Assembly: GCA_018266795.1 (NCBI GenBank)
Contig: JAFDZV010000014.1
Span: 1-64,000, forward strand
DNA length: 64,000 nucleotides
Origin: Bacteroidota bacterium
GTDB taxonomy: Bacteria > Bacteroidota > Ignavibacteria > OLB7
Direction of reading: 5' to 3'
Shown: one piece after another, positions 9,271 through 19,285 of the stretch
How positions within the stretch are numbered: position 1 is the stretch's first letter
Layout: each line of letters begins with the position of its first letter
Notes under the pieces: model-generated
Seen by the model: the letters and a program-made list of their open reading frames with translations, nothing else
What the model was told of the DNA's origin: nothing
The model's database searches: none
Program-made: the position numbers and the translations under genes

Positions 9271-10425
9271 TTAATTCTTGTTAACCGTTTTGTCGTACAG
9301 GCGGTAGCGTTTGTAGACTTCGCCGTTCATCATCTCGGCGGCGCGGTTCATCATCACGTTGTCCTCCAGTATCCAGGAGGCCTCCCCTTCTGTATATCCG
9401 TGTCCGTCCGTCATCCGCGTCCCAATCTCGTAATAGAGTACGGCATCGATGCCGAGACGCTGGAATTCCGGGATAACGCCCAGAACAAGGATCCTCCCGC
9501 GGGTGATCTTCTTTCTCCGGGTAAGAAGCGCCACGCCCGCGCCCAGCATCCCGCCTCTGCGATTGTAGATCAGCGCCTGATTGATATCGGGGAGCCCGAG
9601 AGCGAAGCCAACCGGCACCCCCTTCCGCTCCGCGATGAGCACCAGATCTGGATCCGCCACCTGCTTCAGGTCGGCGGCAAGGAACGCGAACTCCTCGTCC
9701 GTCATCTTCACGAATCCCCAGTTCGGTTCCCACGCTGCGTTGTAGATCTCCTTCAGAATGGCGACGTCGCGTTGGAACGCCTCCCGAGGCCTGAACTGAG
9801 CGGCCCTCACGGTCAGTCCCTCGCGCTGACGGACCAGCGCCTGCACACGCTCGAGCTTCGGGTTGAGAAAGCCCTTTCGCGTGAGACGGTATGCCAGAAG
9901 GTCCTTCGATTTCCGGAATCCATACGATTCTATTAAGCGGCTGTAATAATTCGGATTGTACGTCATCAGGATCTGGGGCGGGTCGTTGAATCCCTCCACC
10001 AGCAGGCCGGCCTCATCGTTCAGCGAGGGATTCACCGGACCCCGCACTACGGTCATTCCGCGATCGGCCAGCCACTTCTCGGCGGCAGCGAAGAGCGCGT
10101 TGGCTACGGATTGATCGTCGATACATTCGAAAAAGCCGAAGAAGCCGACGGAATCGCCATGCGTTTCGTTGTGGGCCCGGTTCACGACGGCTGCGATGCG
10201 CCCCACCACGTCCTTTCCGCGCCGGGCGAGGAACAGCTCCATCTCCGAATGCCTGTAAAACGGATTGCGCTCCACATCGAGCAGCTTCTTCCTGTCCGCG
10301 ATGATCGGAGGAACCCAGTTGAGGTCCTCGCGGTACAGCCCCCAGACCATTGTGATGAAGGAACGGAGATCGGATGAACCGCGGACCGGCGAGATCGTGA
10401 AGTCGCTCATGAGTTGACCATCCAT
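9271..10425 (-). CDS. GNAT-fold protein of the YghO-like family
   Basis: This 384-residue protein resembles a broadly distributed family annotated as N-acetyltransferase or hypothetical (YghO-like). The family signature near the N-terminus is FITMVWGLYREDLNWVPP, followed by RNPFYRHSEMELFLARR and the block GPVNPSLNDEAGLLVEGF with MTYNPNYY. The C-terminal half holds the second GNAT-like part. No substrate is known to me. ATG 10410 (MSDFTISPV) is as good a start as 10425, and neither has a clear Shine-Dalgarno sequence. It lies downstream of tamB on the same strand, 190 bases away, and may be a separate unit. Confidence 0.75.
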   Translation of the reverse strand: MDGQLMSDFTISPVRGSSDLRSFITMVWGLYREDLNWVPPIIADRKKLLDVERNPFYRHSEMELFLARRGKDVVGRIAAVVNRAHNETHGDSVGFFGFFECIDDQSVANALFAAAEKWLADRGMTVVRGPVNPSLNDEAGLLVEGFNDPPQILMTYNPNYYSRLIESYGFRKSKDLLAYRLTRKGFLNPKLERVQALVRQREGLTVRAAQFRPREAFQRDVAILKEIYNAAWEPNWGFVKMTDEEFAFLAADLKQVADPDLVLIAERKGVPVGFALGLPDINQALIYNRRGGMLGAGVALLTRRKKITRGRILVLGVIPEFQRLGIDAVLYYEIGTRMTDGHGYTEGEASWILEDNVMMNRAAEMMNGEVYKRYRLYDKTVNKN

Positions 10426-10615
10426 CTGTTATGGAGATCCGGAATCGGGCCATGAGGGGGAGCGCAGGCTCTGTCCTCCGGATGACGAGTCCCGGACGAA
10501 TATGTATATGGAACGAGAGGAGGGGAGGCAGGAGTCGCGCGATGAGGGTGGGAAGCGCACCGCAGGCGGAGTCAGGCTGCGGGCGAATGGCGGCCGGCCT
10601 CGGAAACGGGCAAAT

Positions 10616-13600
10616 CTACCACTGTTTCCGGTATTGGAAGCCAAGTCGGATGGCCTGGCTGGGATCGTTGTTGCTGATGCTGCCGATATCGCTGGTCTGG
10701 CGCAGCGCTTCGAGCCGCAGCGCCACGTTGCGAAGCCAGTCGATATCCACCAGCGACGCGAACGGAACCTCGGCCACGAGCGAGCCGTTGTTGATCGGGT
10801 CGCTGATCTGGCCGCCGGCGCGCACAATCACGTCGCCGAACTGGCTTACGATATTCAGGCGCGCGTTTGCTGCCCGGCCGCTGAGATCCACGTCGATGCT
10901 CCGGATGAAATCCGTTCCGCCTGCCAGGATGTCCGTGAGGAGCCGGCTGGCGATGGAGGAGGTTCCGGAGCCGATAACGGAGTTGGAGAAGTCGCTTACC
11001 AGCGACGCATTCTCCGCGGAGTGAACCACTTCATCCGCCGTGCGGCCGAACAGGAGGAGCGAGATGGCGTTGCGGTTGCGCTCCTCCTGATCGGGCGACT
11101 GGCCGGCCATGCCGTCCACCGTATAGTCCAGCTTGATATCCGGCTTCTCCATCGTGCCGCCGATGTTCACGATCACCTGGTAGTCCTGAAGCCCGGTGCC
11201 GCTTGGCGTGAGCCGCCGGCCGTTGTGCTCGGCAACAATCCCCAGCTTCGTCTTGCCCAGCTCGCCTGCGAACGTCAGATCGCCGCTTGCGTCGAACAGC
11301 TTGATGAAGTTGTACTTGGAACCCGTCAGAACGTGAACCGAGCCGCGCATGTCCAGCTTGCCGTCAACTCCCCGTCTGATGCTGATCCCTTCCTGATCCG
11401 TTGCAAGCACTGCGAGCAACTGCTCGAACGGGCTGAAGTCGATCGTCAGGAAGAGACGCCCCTTGATCCTGACATTCAATCCAAGCTGCAGCAGGTCCGC
11501 GAAGGACTTGTCGACGCCGCTCAGCGTGGCCTTCACCCGGCCGATGCGCTCCTGAAGACGGTCGAAGTTCTCGTCCAGCGATCCCGGGACCGTTGCCGCA
11601 TCGGGGAGGTGCGACGTGTCGGCCTGTTTGTTCTGCCCGATGCTCTCCGGCGTCTCAGGTCCGTAGACATTCTCACTGTCGGTCCGGCGACGCCACTCGT
11701 TCAGATCCACGTACGTGGCCGGGTTTGTCTGGTCCTGCTGTGCACCGGTCTGCCCGCGTTCCATCCGGAGCTGGCCGCGGAGCACGTCGATATCTCCGGT
11801 AAGCCTCGGGCTGCCCAGCGTGCCGGTGAAGCGAAGTGGTTGCGAGCCGCTGGCGATCACCAGCGGGCCGTACACCGTTTCGTTCACTGCCTGCGCCGCA
11901 TCGCTGAGCACCATCAACTGATCGGTGCGGGCCAGCAGGTTGAGATCCTTGAGTTTGAATCCGTCGAACTTGATTGCGCCGGTGACGATGGCACGGCCGC
12001 CGGGCAGGTCGCGCGGATCGTTCTGTACCGTCAGTTCCTCGATCGAAAGCGTCTGGTTGCTGAAACGGATGCGGGCGTCGGCATAGTAGTTCATGTTGTT
12101 TCCCTCCACCAGCATATGCGCATTATGCACATCGCCTTCACCACTGTATGTCAGCTTCGGGAACGATCCGGTTACGTTGAACCGCATGTTGGCCACACCG
12201 GAACGAACCTGGATGCCGGAGAAGAAGGGAGCCAGAAAGCCGATCGGAAGGCTGTCCGTTCTGGCGCGGATATCCACCGGGCGTCCCTCGAGGATCCGCT
12301 GATCTCGGGCGGCAAAGGCGAGATCGATGGGGAAGGAGATCAGCGATATCTGCGCCGCGAGGTTCGCGGAGTCCACGGTGCCGCGCGACATCTCGGCCCG
12401 TATCACAGCGCTCATCTGCTTGATATCCGTCTCCACCTCGCGCTTGCGCTCGTTGCCGTGGAACCGCTGCGTGGTATCGTTCGAACGCAGATCGCCAAGC
12501 CGCGCCAACTGCTGTGACAGCAGATTGAGCTGCTCCAGCTGGGCCTTGCTGCTTCCGGAATCGGGGAACGGGCTCAGCTGTTGCTTCGAGGGGAGCATGG
12601 TATTCAACGTGGCGATGGCATCGTTCATGTCGCCGCGAAGCTCTGCAATCTCCGCACGTGCCTCCGCCCGCGTTCCCACCGCGAAGCGTGCGGCACCGAG
12701 GCGAACGTTGCCGTCGAGGTTGCGGTCCGCATAGTTGAACGTTGCGAGCAGATTGCCAACCTGGCTGCCGGCATAACCGATGGAATCCACTGCAACTGTG
12801 CCGTTGAACGCTGGATTGAGAAGAGTGCCGCTGAGGTTCAACCGGAAATCGCGCAGCCATCCGGTGAGTTTGCCCATCATGCTCTGAGTTTCCGGGCTGG
12901 GAAAGAATGCGCCTAGATCCTGCAGCGATGTCTCGGAGGCGTGAATCGAAACGTCGCGGAAGGTCTCCCCGCCAACGAACGATCCTCGAACCTCTACCAG
13001 CTCCGCCCGGTTTCTGCGCAATGCCAGGGAGTCGATCGTGATCGCATCGTCGCTCACCAGGGCCCGCACCGATCCCACATTGCGCCAGCGGATCTTGTTC
13101 GGCATGCCGATGCGTATGGTGTCCAGCGTGATGCGGTAGCCCGCGGCATCGTTCGTGTTCACCTCGCCGTTTACCGCGAGCGAGATGGTGCCGTTGATGC
13201 CGGTTGCCCCGTTGATCTTCAGTGCGCCCTGCTCCAGCGTGGTGTGCAGCCTTGGAGCGTTGAAGATGATGCTGTTGAACTGCGCCGTGGAGTCCGTCCT
13301 GATCGAGGCATCGATGCTGGTGATGTCGTCGATCTTGCCCGGCGCGATGTTGCGTAGATCGATCTGGAGAACCGCCTCGGTAAGGCGCACGAACATGGAG
13401 TTGCGGCCGCCGGAGGTCGCCTTTGTATCGCGCTGGATGTGCGGTTCATATCGTACGAAGTCGCGATCCTCCAGCCAGTAGCCCGAATGCGAGATCGATT
13501 CCGTTCGAGGCGGATTGTTCTTGCTCGGCACTCCAAGCGGGCGTGTCACCACGGTGGAGTCCAGGTCGGAACGCCAGCCGCGAATCATCCGGCCGTCGTC

Positions 13601-16081
13601 CAGCGGGATCGCGGTCTCGTACGACTCCACGCGCACCGTCGTTGTCCGAATCACACTGTCCGTTCCCTCCCTGCCGGCGGCCATCCGGGTCTCCGCGGTA
13701 CGCACCGTGTCAGCCGGCGGCATGCCGGAGTGAATCGCCAGTGTTGGATCGAACTCCAGTGTTCGGCGCGAGTTGGGGCTCTGCGTGGTCGGACGGCTGT
13801 CGTACAGGAGGCGATGCACCGTGCCGGCCGCTGTAACGCTGAACAGCTGCGAGGTGCCGCTCAGATCACCGTGCAGCTCACCTTCGGCCGCAAGGCGTGC
13901 GCCGTTGAGAAAGATTTCCAGCGGCGCGAGGTTCTTGATGTTCAGGGAATAGGTTGCCTGTACAGGCTCGCCGGCCGGCGTATCCATGGCCTCGAACGGA
14001 TCCTCCTCGCGGTACTTGGTCTTTCGTCCCAGATAGTCCGTGATGCTGCTCAGCCCGCGTACCACGCCGTTGATCACCATCTTGAAGTTCCACTCGCCAT
14101 CCAGATCCAGATCGGCAAGATCGGAGCGCAGCTCCAGCAGCCGTTCTGCCGGGCTCTTGCGATCGAGCGAAAGATGTGCGGCGAACGGCTGTACGCGGCG
14201 GCCATCCGGCAGCTCCGCGTCCATGAGATCGAAATCGGCCGCACCGTTCATCTGGTCCGGATCGAAGCTGGAGCCGTTCGCCGTGAGCGTGAACGTCATC
14301 CTCGTTGTGGATGCCGAGGGAATGATATCGGACATGGCGAACCGATGCCCGCGCAACGCGCCTTCGTAGTGCGGCAGGTTGCGGTCGTGCATATCCAGCG
14401 TGCCGCGCGCGGCAAGCGTTGGCGCCGATCCGCTGAACAATACCTGCTCCGTCGGCGTAAGCTGCACGCGCGTTCCAAGGATCCGCTGAAGGTTCTCCTC
14501 CCTGAATGCGGCAACGGACTTTGCTCCGTGCCCGAGTGCTTCCTCACGATTGATCTCGGCCTTCGGTCCCCAGGCGGCAAGGAGGGTATCGAGCTGGATG
14601 ACGCCGTTGTTGCGAACATTACCGGCGGCAATGAGGCTGCGATACGGCCTTCCGGCGAATGTGGATGACTCCGAGTTGAGACGGAAGGAGGTATTGAGCG
14701 TCGGCAGCGTGAATCCCGTTCCACTGGCTACGATATGCCCCGTGAAGTCCGACGCATAGGCTTCATTGTTCAGCGTCTTCGCGGCGTTTACGTGCGCCAG
14801 TGCGATGTCCGCGCCGTACCGCGGCAGGCGCTCCCGCGTGTCCAGACGGATTGCCCCGCGCGCCGAGCCGATATCGGTGGATGCATCCAGCGATGCATCG
14901 AACGCCTTGGGATATCCAACGAACTCCGCCTGCTGCACCTTCACCTCCCCCAGGTAGGTCAGATCCGGGATGTCGAGCCCCGGAACGAACTCCCGCGCGT
15001 CGGAGTAGTTCAGCCTGGAATCCGAAACCTTTGCCTCGATGTAGAGGCTGTCCGGATGATTGAGATTCTTGATGCGTCCGGCAAGCGCGATCTGCGAGTT
15101 CGTGAGGCCAACCTGAAGCGCCTTGATATCGATGTCGCCGAACGTCCCCTCGGCCTGTAACTGGATGCGGGGTGTTCCGCCAAGGAAGCCGAGCACGGGG
15201 AGAAAGCGGTGAAGCTCCAGCGTCGAGATCCGCTCGGCATTCAGATTCAGATGAACCGGCGAGTGCTTCCAGCCCTCCACTCCCTTGACGGTGCGTCCGA
15301 AGAAGTTCACGGAATCCAGACGGGCATCCAGTGTCAGCAGAGTACGCTCCGTCTCGATGCGAAGGGCGTTGGTCCGCACCGTACCGGAATCCGCATACAC
15401 CTCTCCACTCAGGTCCACGAAACGGATTGCGGCTCGCGGGAGCACGAAGCCGAGATGCTGGATGGCGAGCCATTTCTGCTCCTCATCCACATGTGCCTGC
15501 GCCGAGAGGTTGACATTCGCCAGGTCGATGCGCGCGAAGTCCATCACCGAGCCGGCGGAATCCGCGGCGGCCGGGCGCGTGTAGTCGTGCATCGAGATCG
15601 TTGCATCGATGATCTCGATGCCTGTGACGTTGATCGTGAAGGGGAGCGGCCTGTGCGTTGTATCGGTGGCCGGCCTGGCGATCTTCGCGAAGTTCCAGAT
15701 GCTGTCCTTCGCATTGCGGATCATTCTGACCGTGGGGTTGTGGATCACCACCTCCGCGTTGATCGTCTTCTCCTTCAGGATCGGACGGAACTGATAGCGA
15801 AGATCCACCAGCGGGCAGGCCAGGAACGTACTGTCGCCCGCGATAACCCGCACATCGTGAAGCGAGAAACCGGTGAGTAGATTCCCGGTGATGGACCGAA
15901 CCTCCACACGGCCAATCAATTCCTTGTTGAGCGCCTCCAACCCCTTCTGCAATGCCCACGTTCTAACCGGCCCCACCTGCGTCAGTGCAATCACGAGCGC
16001 GCACAGAAAGGCGACCCCTGTGAACAGGGCCACCAGCAGGCGTGCGGAGACGCGAACGATGGAGTTGATTGTGCGGGTCAT
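10616..16081 (-). CDS. tamB: TamB/AsmA-like inter-membrane transport protein
   Basis: At 1821 residues this is the largest gene in the window. One N-terminal transmembrane helix (residues about 10-32) is followed by a very long, beta-rich periplasmic region of the AsmA/TamB type and a C-terminal TamB (DUF490) domain ending in a short beta-rich segment with a terminal aromatic residue, as in outer-membrane-docking proteins. Such proteins bridge inner and outer membranes and take part in lipid transport or outer-membrane protein insertion. The partner Omp85 protein (TamA) is not in the window. The mid-part (around 13400-13900) is Ser/Thr/Arg-rich and less typical, probably a lineage insertion. 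The opposite strand shows long open frames, which are shadows of codon bias. Confidence 0.85.
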   Translation of the reverse strand: MTRTINSIVRVSARLLVALFTGVAFLCALVIALTQVGPVRTWALQKGLEALNKELIGRVEVRSITGNLLTGFSLHDVRVIAGDSTFLACPLVDLRYQFRPILKEKTINAEVVIHNPTVRMIRNAKDSIWNFAKIARPATDTTHRPLPFTINVTGIEIIDATISMHDYTRPAAADSAGSVMDFARIDLANVNLSAQAHVDEEQKWLAIQHLGFVLPRAAIRFVDLSGEVYADSGTVRTNALRIETERTLLTLDARLDSVNFFGRTVKGVEGWKHSPVHLNLNAERISTLELHRFLPVLGFLGGTPRIQLQAEGTFGDIDIKALQVGLTNSQIALAGRIKNLNHPDSLYIEAKVSDSRLNYSDAREFVPGLDIPDLTYLGEVKVQQAEFVGYPKAFDASLDASTDIGSARGAIRLDTRERLPRYGADIALAHVNAAKTLNNEAYASDFTGHIVASGTGFTLPTLNTSFRLNSESSTFAGRPYRSLIAAGNVRNNGVIQLDTLLAAWGPKAEINREEALGHGAKSVAAFREENLQRILGTRVQLTPTEQVLFSGSAPTLAARGTLDMHDRNLPHYEGALRGHRFAMSDIIPSASTTRMTFTLTANGSSFDPDQMNGAADFDLMDAELPDGRRVQPFAAHLSLDRKSPAERLLELRSDLADLDLDGEWNFKMVINGVVRGLSSITDYLGRKTKYREEDPFEAMDTPAGEPVQATYSLNIKNLAPLEIFLNGARLAAEGELHGDLSGTSQLFSVTAAGTVHRLLYDSRPTTQSPNSRRTLEFDPTLAIHSGMPPADTVRTAETRMAAGREGTDSVIRTTTVRVESYETAIPLDDGRMIRGWRSDLDSTVVTRPLGVPSKNNPPRTESISHSGYWLEDRDFVRYEPHIQRDTKATSGGRNSMFVRLTEAVLQIDLRNIAPGKIDDITSIDASIRTDSTAQFNSIIFNAPRLHTTLEQGALKINGATGINGTISLAVNGEVNTNDAAGYRITLDTIRIGMPNKIRWRNVGSVRALVSDDAITIDSLALRRNRAELVEVRGSFVGGETFRDVSIHASETSLQDLGAFFPSPETQSMMGKLTGWLRDFRLNLSGTLLNPAFNGTVAVDSIGYAGSQVGNLLATFNYADRNLDGNVRLGAARFAVGTRAEARAEIAELRGDMNDAIATLNTMLPSKQQLSPFPDSGSSKAQLEQLNLLSQQLARLGDLRSNDTTQRFHGNERKREVETDIKQMSAVIRAEMSRGTVDSANLAAQISLISFPIDLAFAARDQRILEGRPVDIRARTDSLPIGFLAPFFSGIQVRSGVANMRFNVTGSFPKLTYSGEGDVHNAHMLVEGNNMNYYADARIRFSNQTLSIEELTVQNDPRDLPGGRAIVTGAIKFDGFKLKDLNLLARTDQLMVLSDAAQAVNETVYGPLVIASGSQPLRFTGTLGSPRLTGDIDVLRGQLRMERGQTGAQQDQTNPATYVDLNEWRRRTDSENVYGPETPESIGQNKQADTSHLPDAATVPGSLDENFDRLQERIGRVKATLSGVDKSFADLLQLGLNVRIKGRLFLTIDFSPFEQLLAVLATDQEGISIRRGVDGKLDMRGSVHVLTGSKYNFIKLFDASGDLTFAGELGKTKLGIVAEHNGRRLTPSGTGLQDYQVIVNIGGTMEKPDIKLDYTVDGMAGQSPDQEERNRNAISLLLFGRTADEVVHSAENASLVSDFSNSVIGSGTSSIASRLLTDILAGGTDFIRSIDVDLSGRAANARLNIVSQFGDVIVRAGGQISDPINNGSLVAEVPFASLVDIDWLRNVALRLEALRQTSDIGSISNNDPSQAIRLGFQYRKQW

Positions 16082-16149
16082 TCGGCAGAGATATCGAGGC
16101 CAGAAGGAGGTTTAACGGTTTGGCCGATCGTCTTCATGAATTCGCGGCC

Positions 16150-16277
16150 GGGTGCCTGGTGCTTGGCCTGCTCGCCGTATCGCTTCGCGCCGGGCTCGCT
16201 GTAGGGCTTGGTCACGTATCCACCCAGTGTTCCGGAACGCACGATCAAAGAACCAAGCACTAAGGCCTAAGCACCGT
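16150..16277. repeat. Second intergenic repeat family: facing AAGCAC/GTGCTT words
   Basis: GGGTGCCTGGTGCTTGG (16151-16167) faces CCAAGCACTAAGGCCTAAGCACC (16252-16274, partly inside the 3' end of the adenylyltransferase gene). The words match as inverse complements with small variations, so the stretch can fold on itself. It resembles the GTCAGT family in style (short degenerate words, facing halves, between genes) but has different sequence. Confidence 0.45.
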
Positions 16278-16773
16278 TTCCTTCTTTCGTTGCCAGCACA
16301 CGCTCGATGATGTTCGTTGTCGATCGTCCCTCCACGAGGTTGATGACGTGCACCTGGCCGCCATCGTGGCGCACGATGTCCGAGCCGACAATGTAGCGCG
16401 GTCCGCCGGTTGCCCCGGGATCGTAGTCACCACCCTTTACCAGGACGTCCGGATGTATTGCACGTATCAACTCGAGCGGCGTTTCCTCCTCGAAGATCGT
16501 GACATATCTCACGGAGCGAAGCGCGGCAATGATTGCCGCGCGGTCCTCCTCGGGAACGATCGGGCGCGATTCCCCCTTGAGCCCACGTATGGATGCATCG
16601 CTGTTCACCCCCACAACCAGCGCGTCACCCAGCGCGGCCGCAGCTTCCAGATAGGTAACGTGTCCGCGGTGGAGAATGTCGAAGCAACCGTTGGTGAAAA
16701 CTATCCGCTCCCCATTCTCGCGAAGAGCTTGGCACGCGGCGATGAAGTCGTTGCGGGAGAGAAGGGATGACAT
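16267..16773 (-). CDS. rfaE2: D-glycero-beta-D-manno-heptose 1-phosphate adenylyltransferase
   Basis: Nucleotidyltransferase that activates heptose-1-phosphate with ATP to give ADP-heptose for the LPS inner core. The cytidylyltransferase-like fold is shown by FTNGCFDILHRGHVTYLEAA, with the HxGH signature (HRGH), and by the family's late motif EEDRAAIIAALRSVRYV. At 168 residues it has the usual length of the stand-alone C-terminal half of HldE. It follows the kinase gene on the same strand after 157 bases, so the bifunctional HldE of enterobacteria is split here. Cytoplasmic. Confidence 0.93.
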   Translation of the reverse strand: MSSLLSRNDFIAACQALRENGERIVFTNGCFDILHRGHVTYLEAAAALGDALVVGVNSDASIRGLKGESRPIVPEEDRAAIIAALRSVRYVTIFEEETPLELIRAIHPDVLVKGGDYDPGATGGPRYIVGSDIVRHDGGQVHVINLVEGRSTTNIIERVLATKEGNGA

Positions 16774-16930
16774 GAGTCGGGGAGAATTGACGTTTACCTG
16801 TTGAAGCCGCTCAATATGCGGACAGGTGTATGATCAACGTGGGGAGGTTCGATTCCGATAGTGCACGGCGGAACGCGATCCGGAGCGGATCCGGGATCGC
16901 GGCAGTCCGATCGATGATGGCGCGCCGAGG

Positions 16931-17944
16931 TTACGGCTCGGACTCGACGTTCTTCCGGTAATCGTCAAGAAGCGCCTCGAGCAATTGATCGTGCCGCACC
17001 GGAACGGTGCCCACCTGCTCGCAGACGATGCCGGCTGCATGATTGGCAATCACCACGGCCTCCTGCATCGATGCTCCGGCGGCGCACGCAGTGGCGAGCG
17101 TGGCGATCACCGTATCGCCTGCGCCGGAGACGTCCGCAACCTGAATTGCCTTCGTGGGGACCAGGATCGGGGATTCGTCACGATGCGCCAGCATCATCCC
17201 TTCGGAGCCGAGCGTAAGGATCACATACTCGCAGCCCAGACGCCGCATCAACTCCTGCACTCCTTCCTCGCGTTCCTCCGCAGATCGCAGACGTCGCTGG
17301 AGCGCATCCTCAGCCTCCTTGCGATTCGGCTTGAAGACCGTCACGTGCGTGTATTCGAAGAAGTTGTTGAACTTCGGATCCACATACACGGGGACGCCGT
17401 GCGTGCGTGCAAGCTCCACCACGTGAGGGATCAGGCCGTGCGTAACCACCCCCTTGTTGTAATCCTGAAGGATCAGTGCGTCGATGGTGCGGATATTCTC
17501 TTCGAGCCGTGAGAGCAGCTGCTCGCGGGCAGTTGCTGCGATCTCCCCCTTCTCCTCACGATCCACGCGCACGATGTGCTGGCTGGAGGCGATCACACGA
17601 GTCTTCACGGTGGTCGGGCGTGAGGGATCGGTAAGAAGCGCTTCGTCGCTGATGCCGAGCCGGTTCAGCAGATCCCGCAACTGGCGTCCAGGGCCGTCGT
17701 TCCCGACAACGCCGAGCAGCAGCGGCGTGGCCCCCAGCATCACCAGATTGTAGGCAACGTTGGCCGCGCCGCCCGGATACTCGGACTCCTCCGCGATCTC
17801 CACAATCGGGACCGGTGCTTCGGGTGATATGCGCGATACAGTGCCGCGGTAGTAGCGATCGAGCATCACATCGCCGATCACCGCGATCCGGCGTCCGCGA
17901 ACGTTGTCCAGAAGTTGTGAGACTCGGGATTCGGAGAGCGTCAT
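16931..17944 (-). CDS. rfaE1: D-glycero-beta-D-manno-heptose-7-phosphate kinase
   Basis: PfkB-family sugar kinase that phosphorylates heptose-7-phosphate at C1, the step before rfaE2. The N-terminal signature VIGDVMLDRYYRG and the C-terminal ATP/substrate loop VADVSGAGDTVIATLA (catalytic Asp in GAGD) are complete. The frame remains open to 18085, but ATG 17944 (MTLSESRV) gives 337 residues, the usual family length, while the upstream extension is low-complexity (Thr/Ala-rich) and unlike the family. Together with rfaE2 this implies that the organism makes heptose-containing LPS. Confidence 0.93.
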   Translation of the reverse strand: MTLSESRVSQLLDNVRGRRIAVIGDVMLDRYYRGTVSRISPEAPVPIVEIAEESEYPGGAANVAYNLVMLGATPLLLGVVGNDGPGRQLRDLLNRLGISDEALLTDPSRPTTVKTRVIASSQHIVRVDREEKGEIAATAREQLLSRLEENIRTIDALILQDYNKGVVTHGLIPHVVELARTHGVPVYVDPKFNNFFEYTHVTVFKPNRKEAEDALQRRLRSAEEREEGVQELMRRLGCEYVILTLGSEGMMLAHRDESPILVPTKAIQVADVSGAGDTVIATLATACAAGASMQEAVVIANHAAGIVCEQVGTVPVRHDQLLEALLDDYRKNVESEP

Positions 17945-18197
17945 TCGAGCCAGCGTGCTTGTTGCAGATTGCGTTGTTGTTCCGGTGTCCGGAGTGGAAG
18001 GCGCCGCAATCGCGTTCGCGCCCTGTTCGGTTGCGAAGATAGTGAGGATCATCTGGAAGTGCGTGCCCACGTAATGGCAACACACCGTACCGGGCGCCGG
18101 TTAGCCCGCGATCCTCGCGGGATTGCTTTTTACCCTCTGCCAGCATGCTGTTGAGATGTCACCGCCGCCACAGCATGGGCAACGTTCCGAAGAACGC

Positions 18198-18227
18198 GAG
18201 CCCCGGAGAGTTGCATCGCCGGGGCTC
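18198..18227 (-). terminator. Hairpin downstream of rpoD
   Basis: GAGCCCCGG (18198-18206) and CCGGGGCTC (18219-18227) form a nine-base-pair stem with a 12-base loop, 55 bases beyond the rpoD stop. The U-tract on the minus strand is poor (GCGTTCTTC), so termination here is only probable. Confidence 0.45.
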
Positions 18228-18281
18228 TGATCAAACCAACATTATATAACCGGGCGTCCTGCGGGCAATCGGCCCAGGGCT

Positions 18282-19145
18282 TCAGCCCAGATAGGCGCGC
18301 AATGCCTTGGAGCGCGACGTATGGCGGAGGCGGCGGATCGCCTTCTCCTTGATCTGCCGAACGCGTTCGCGGGTCAACTGAAAACGCTCGCCGATCTCCT
18401 CCAACGTGAGAGAGTGTTCGCGGTCCAGGCCGAAGTAGAGGCGGATCACTTCAGCCTCGCGCTCGGAGAGCGTGGAGAGTGCGCGGCGCACTTCGATCTT
18501 CAGCGACTCCGACATCAGGCCCATGTCCGGAGCGGGCTGCGACTCGTTGGTGAGAACGTCCAGCAGACGATTGTCTTCACCCTGAGCGAACGGTGCATCA
18601 ACGGAGAGGTGCCGGCCGGAGATCTTGATCGTATCGGCAACCTCGGACATCGTCATGTCCAGTTCCTCCGCAAGCTCCGCGGCGGTCGGCTCGCGTTCGA
18701 ACTGCTGTTCGAGTTCGGAGAACTTCTTGCCGATCTTGTTGAGCGCGCCTACACGGTTCAGGGGAAGACGCACGATACGCGACTGCTCAGCCAGCGCCTG
18801 AAGAATGGACTGGCGGATCCACCACACTGCGTAGGAGATGAACTTGAATCCGCGCGTTTCGTCGAAACGCTTTGCTGCCTTGATCAGGCCAAGGTTCCCT
18901 TCATTGATGAGATCACCGAGCGAGAGCCCCTGGTTCTGATACTGCTTGGCCACCGACACGACGAACCTGAGGTTCGCCTTGGTGAGCTGCTCCAGCGCCC
19001 GTTCACCATCGAGGCCGCCACGCTTGATCCGCTTGGCGAGCTCGATTTCCATTTCGGGAGTCAGCAATTCAACCTTGCCGATCTCCTGCAGGTAACGATC
19101 CAACGACTGACTTTCGCGATTCGTATACTGCTTGGTTATCCGCAC
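18282..19145 (-). CDS. rpoD: Primary RNA polymerase sigma factor (sigma-70 group 1, Bacteroidetes type)
   Basis: The 287-residue factor lacks region 1.1 and starts directly with [18 protein letters not shown] (region 1.2), the form normal for Bacteroidota primary sigma factors. Region 2 shows [22 protein letters not shown] and the promoter-melting segment [16 protein letters not shown]; region 4 shows the helix-turn-helix with [18 protein letters not shown]. The GTG start at 19145 is supported by GAGGTG five bases upstream. Factors of this lineage recognise TAnnTTTG -7 boxes, which are present before several genes in this window. Confidence 0.97.
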   Translation of the reverse strand: MRITKQYTNRESQSLDRYLQEIGKVELLTPEMEIELAKRIKRGGLDGERALEQLTKANLRFVVSVAKQYQNQGLSLGDLINEGNLGLIKAAKRFDETRGFKFISYAVWWIRQSILQALAEQSRIVRLPLNRVGALNKIGKKFSELEQQFEREPTAAELAEELDMTMSEVADTIKISGRHLSVDAPFAQGEDNRLLDVLTNESQPAPDMGLMSESLKIEVRRALSTLSEREAEVIRLYFGLDREHSLTLEEIGERFQLTRERVRQIKEKAIRRLRHTSRSKALRAYLG

Positions 19146-19285
19146 CGAAACACCTCACGTATGGTTCCAGATTCGTTTAGCGTGCAAGAATAAGAAGAAA
19201 ACGGCATTCGTCTGCATGGAATTTCACCGGAGCATTGCGGGTGCCGCACGCTGGCACCGCATTACACCATAAGTATGGCCGGTTG

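Noticed and set aside
10502..12517. 671-residue open frame opposite tamB
   Set aside because: It mirrors the codon positions of tamB, is rich in Arg, His and Ala and has no family feature; it is an effect of high G+C coding bias.
16078..16260. 60-residue open frame overlapping the tamB start by ATGA
   Set aside because: It begins with GTG directly in the repeat between the adenylyltransferase and tamB genes, has no recognisable content and no ribosome-binding site. The four-base overlap can arise by chance.
16840..16860. GGTTCGATTCC, resembling a tRNA T-loop
   Set aside because: The flanking bases do not form a five-pair T-stem, and no acceptor or anticodon arm can be drawn around it.
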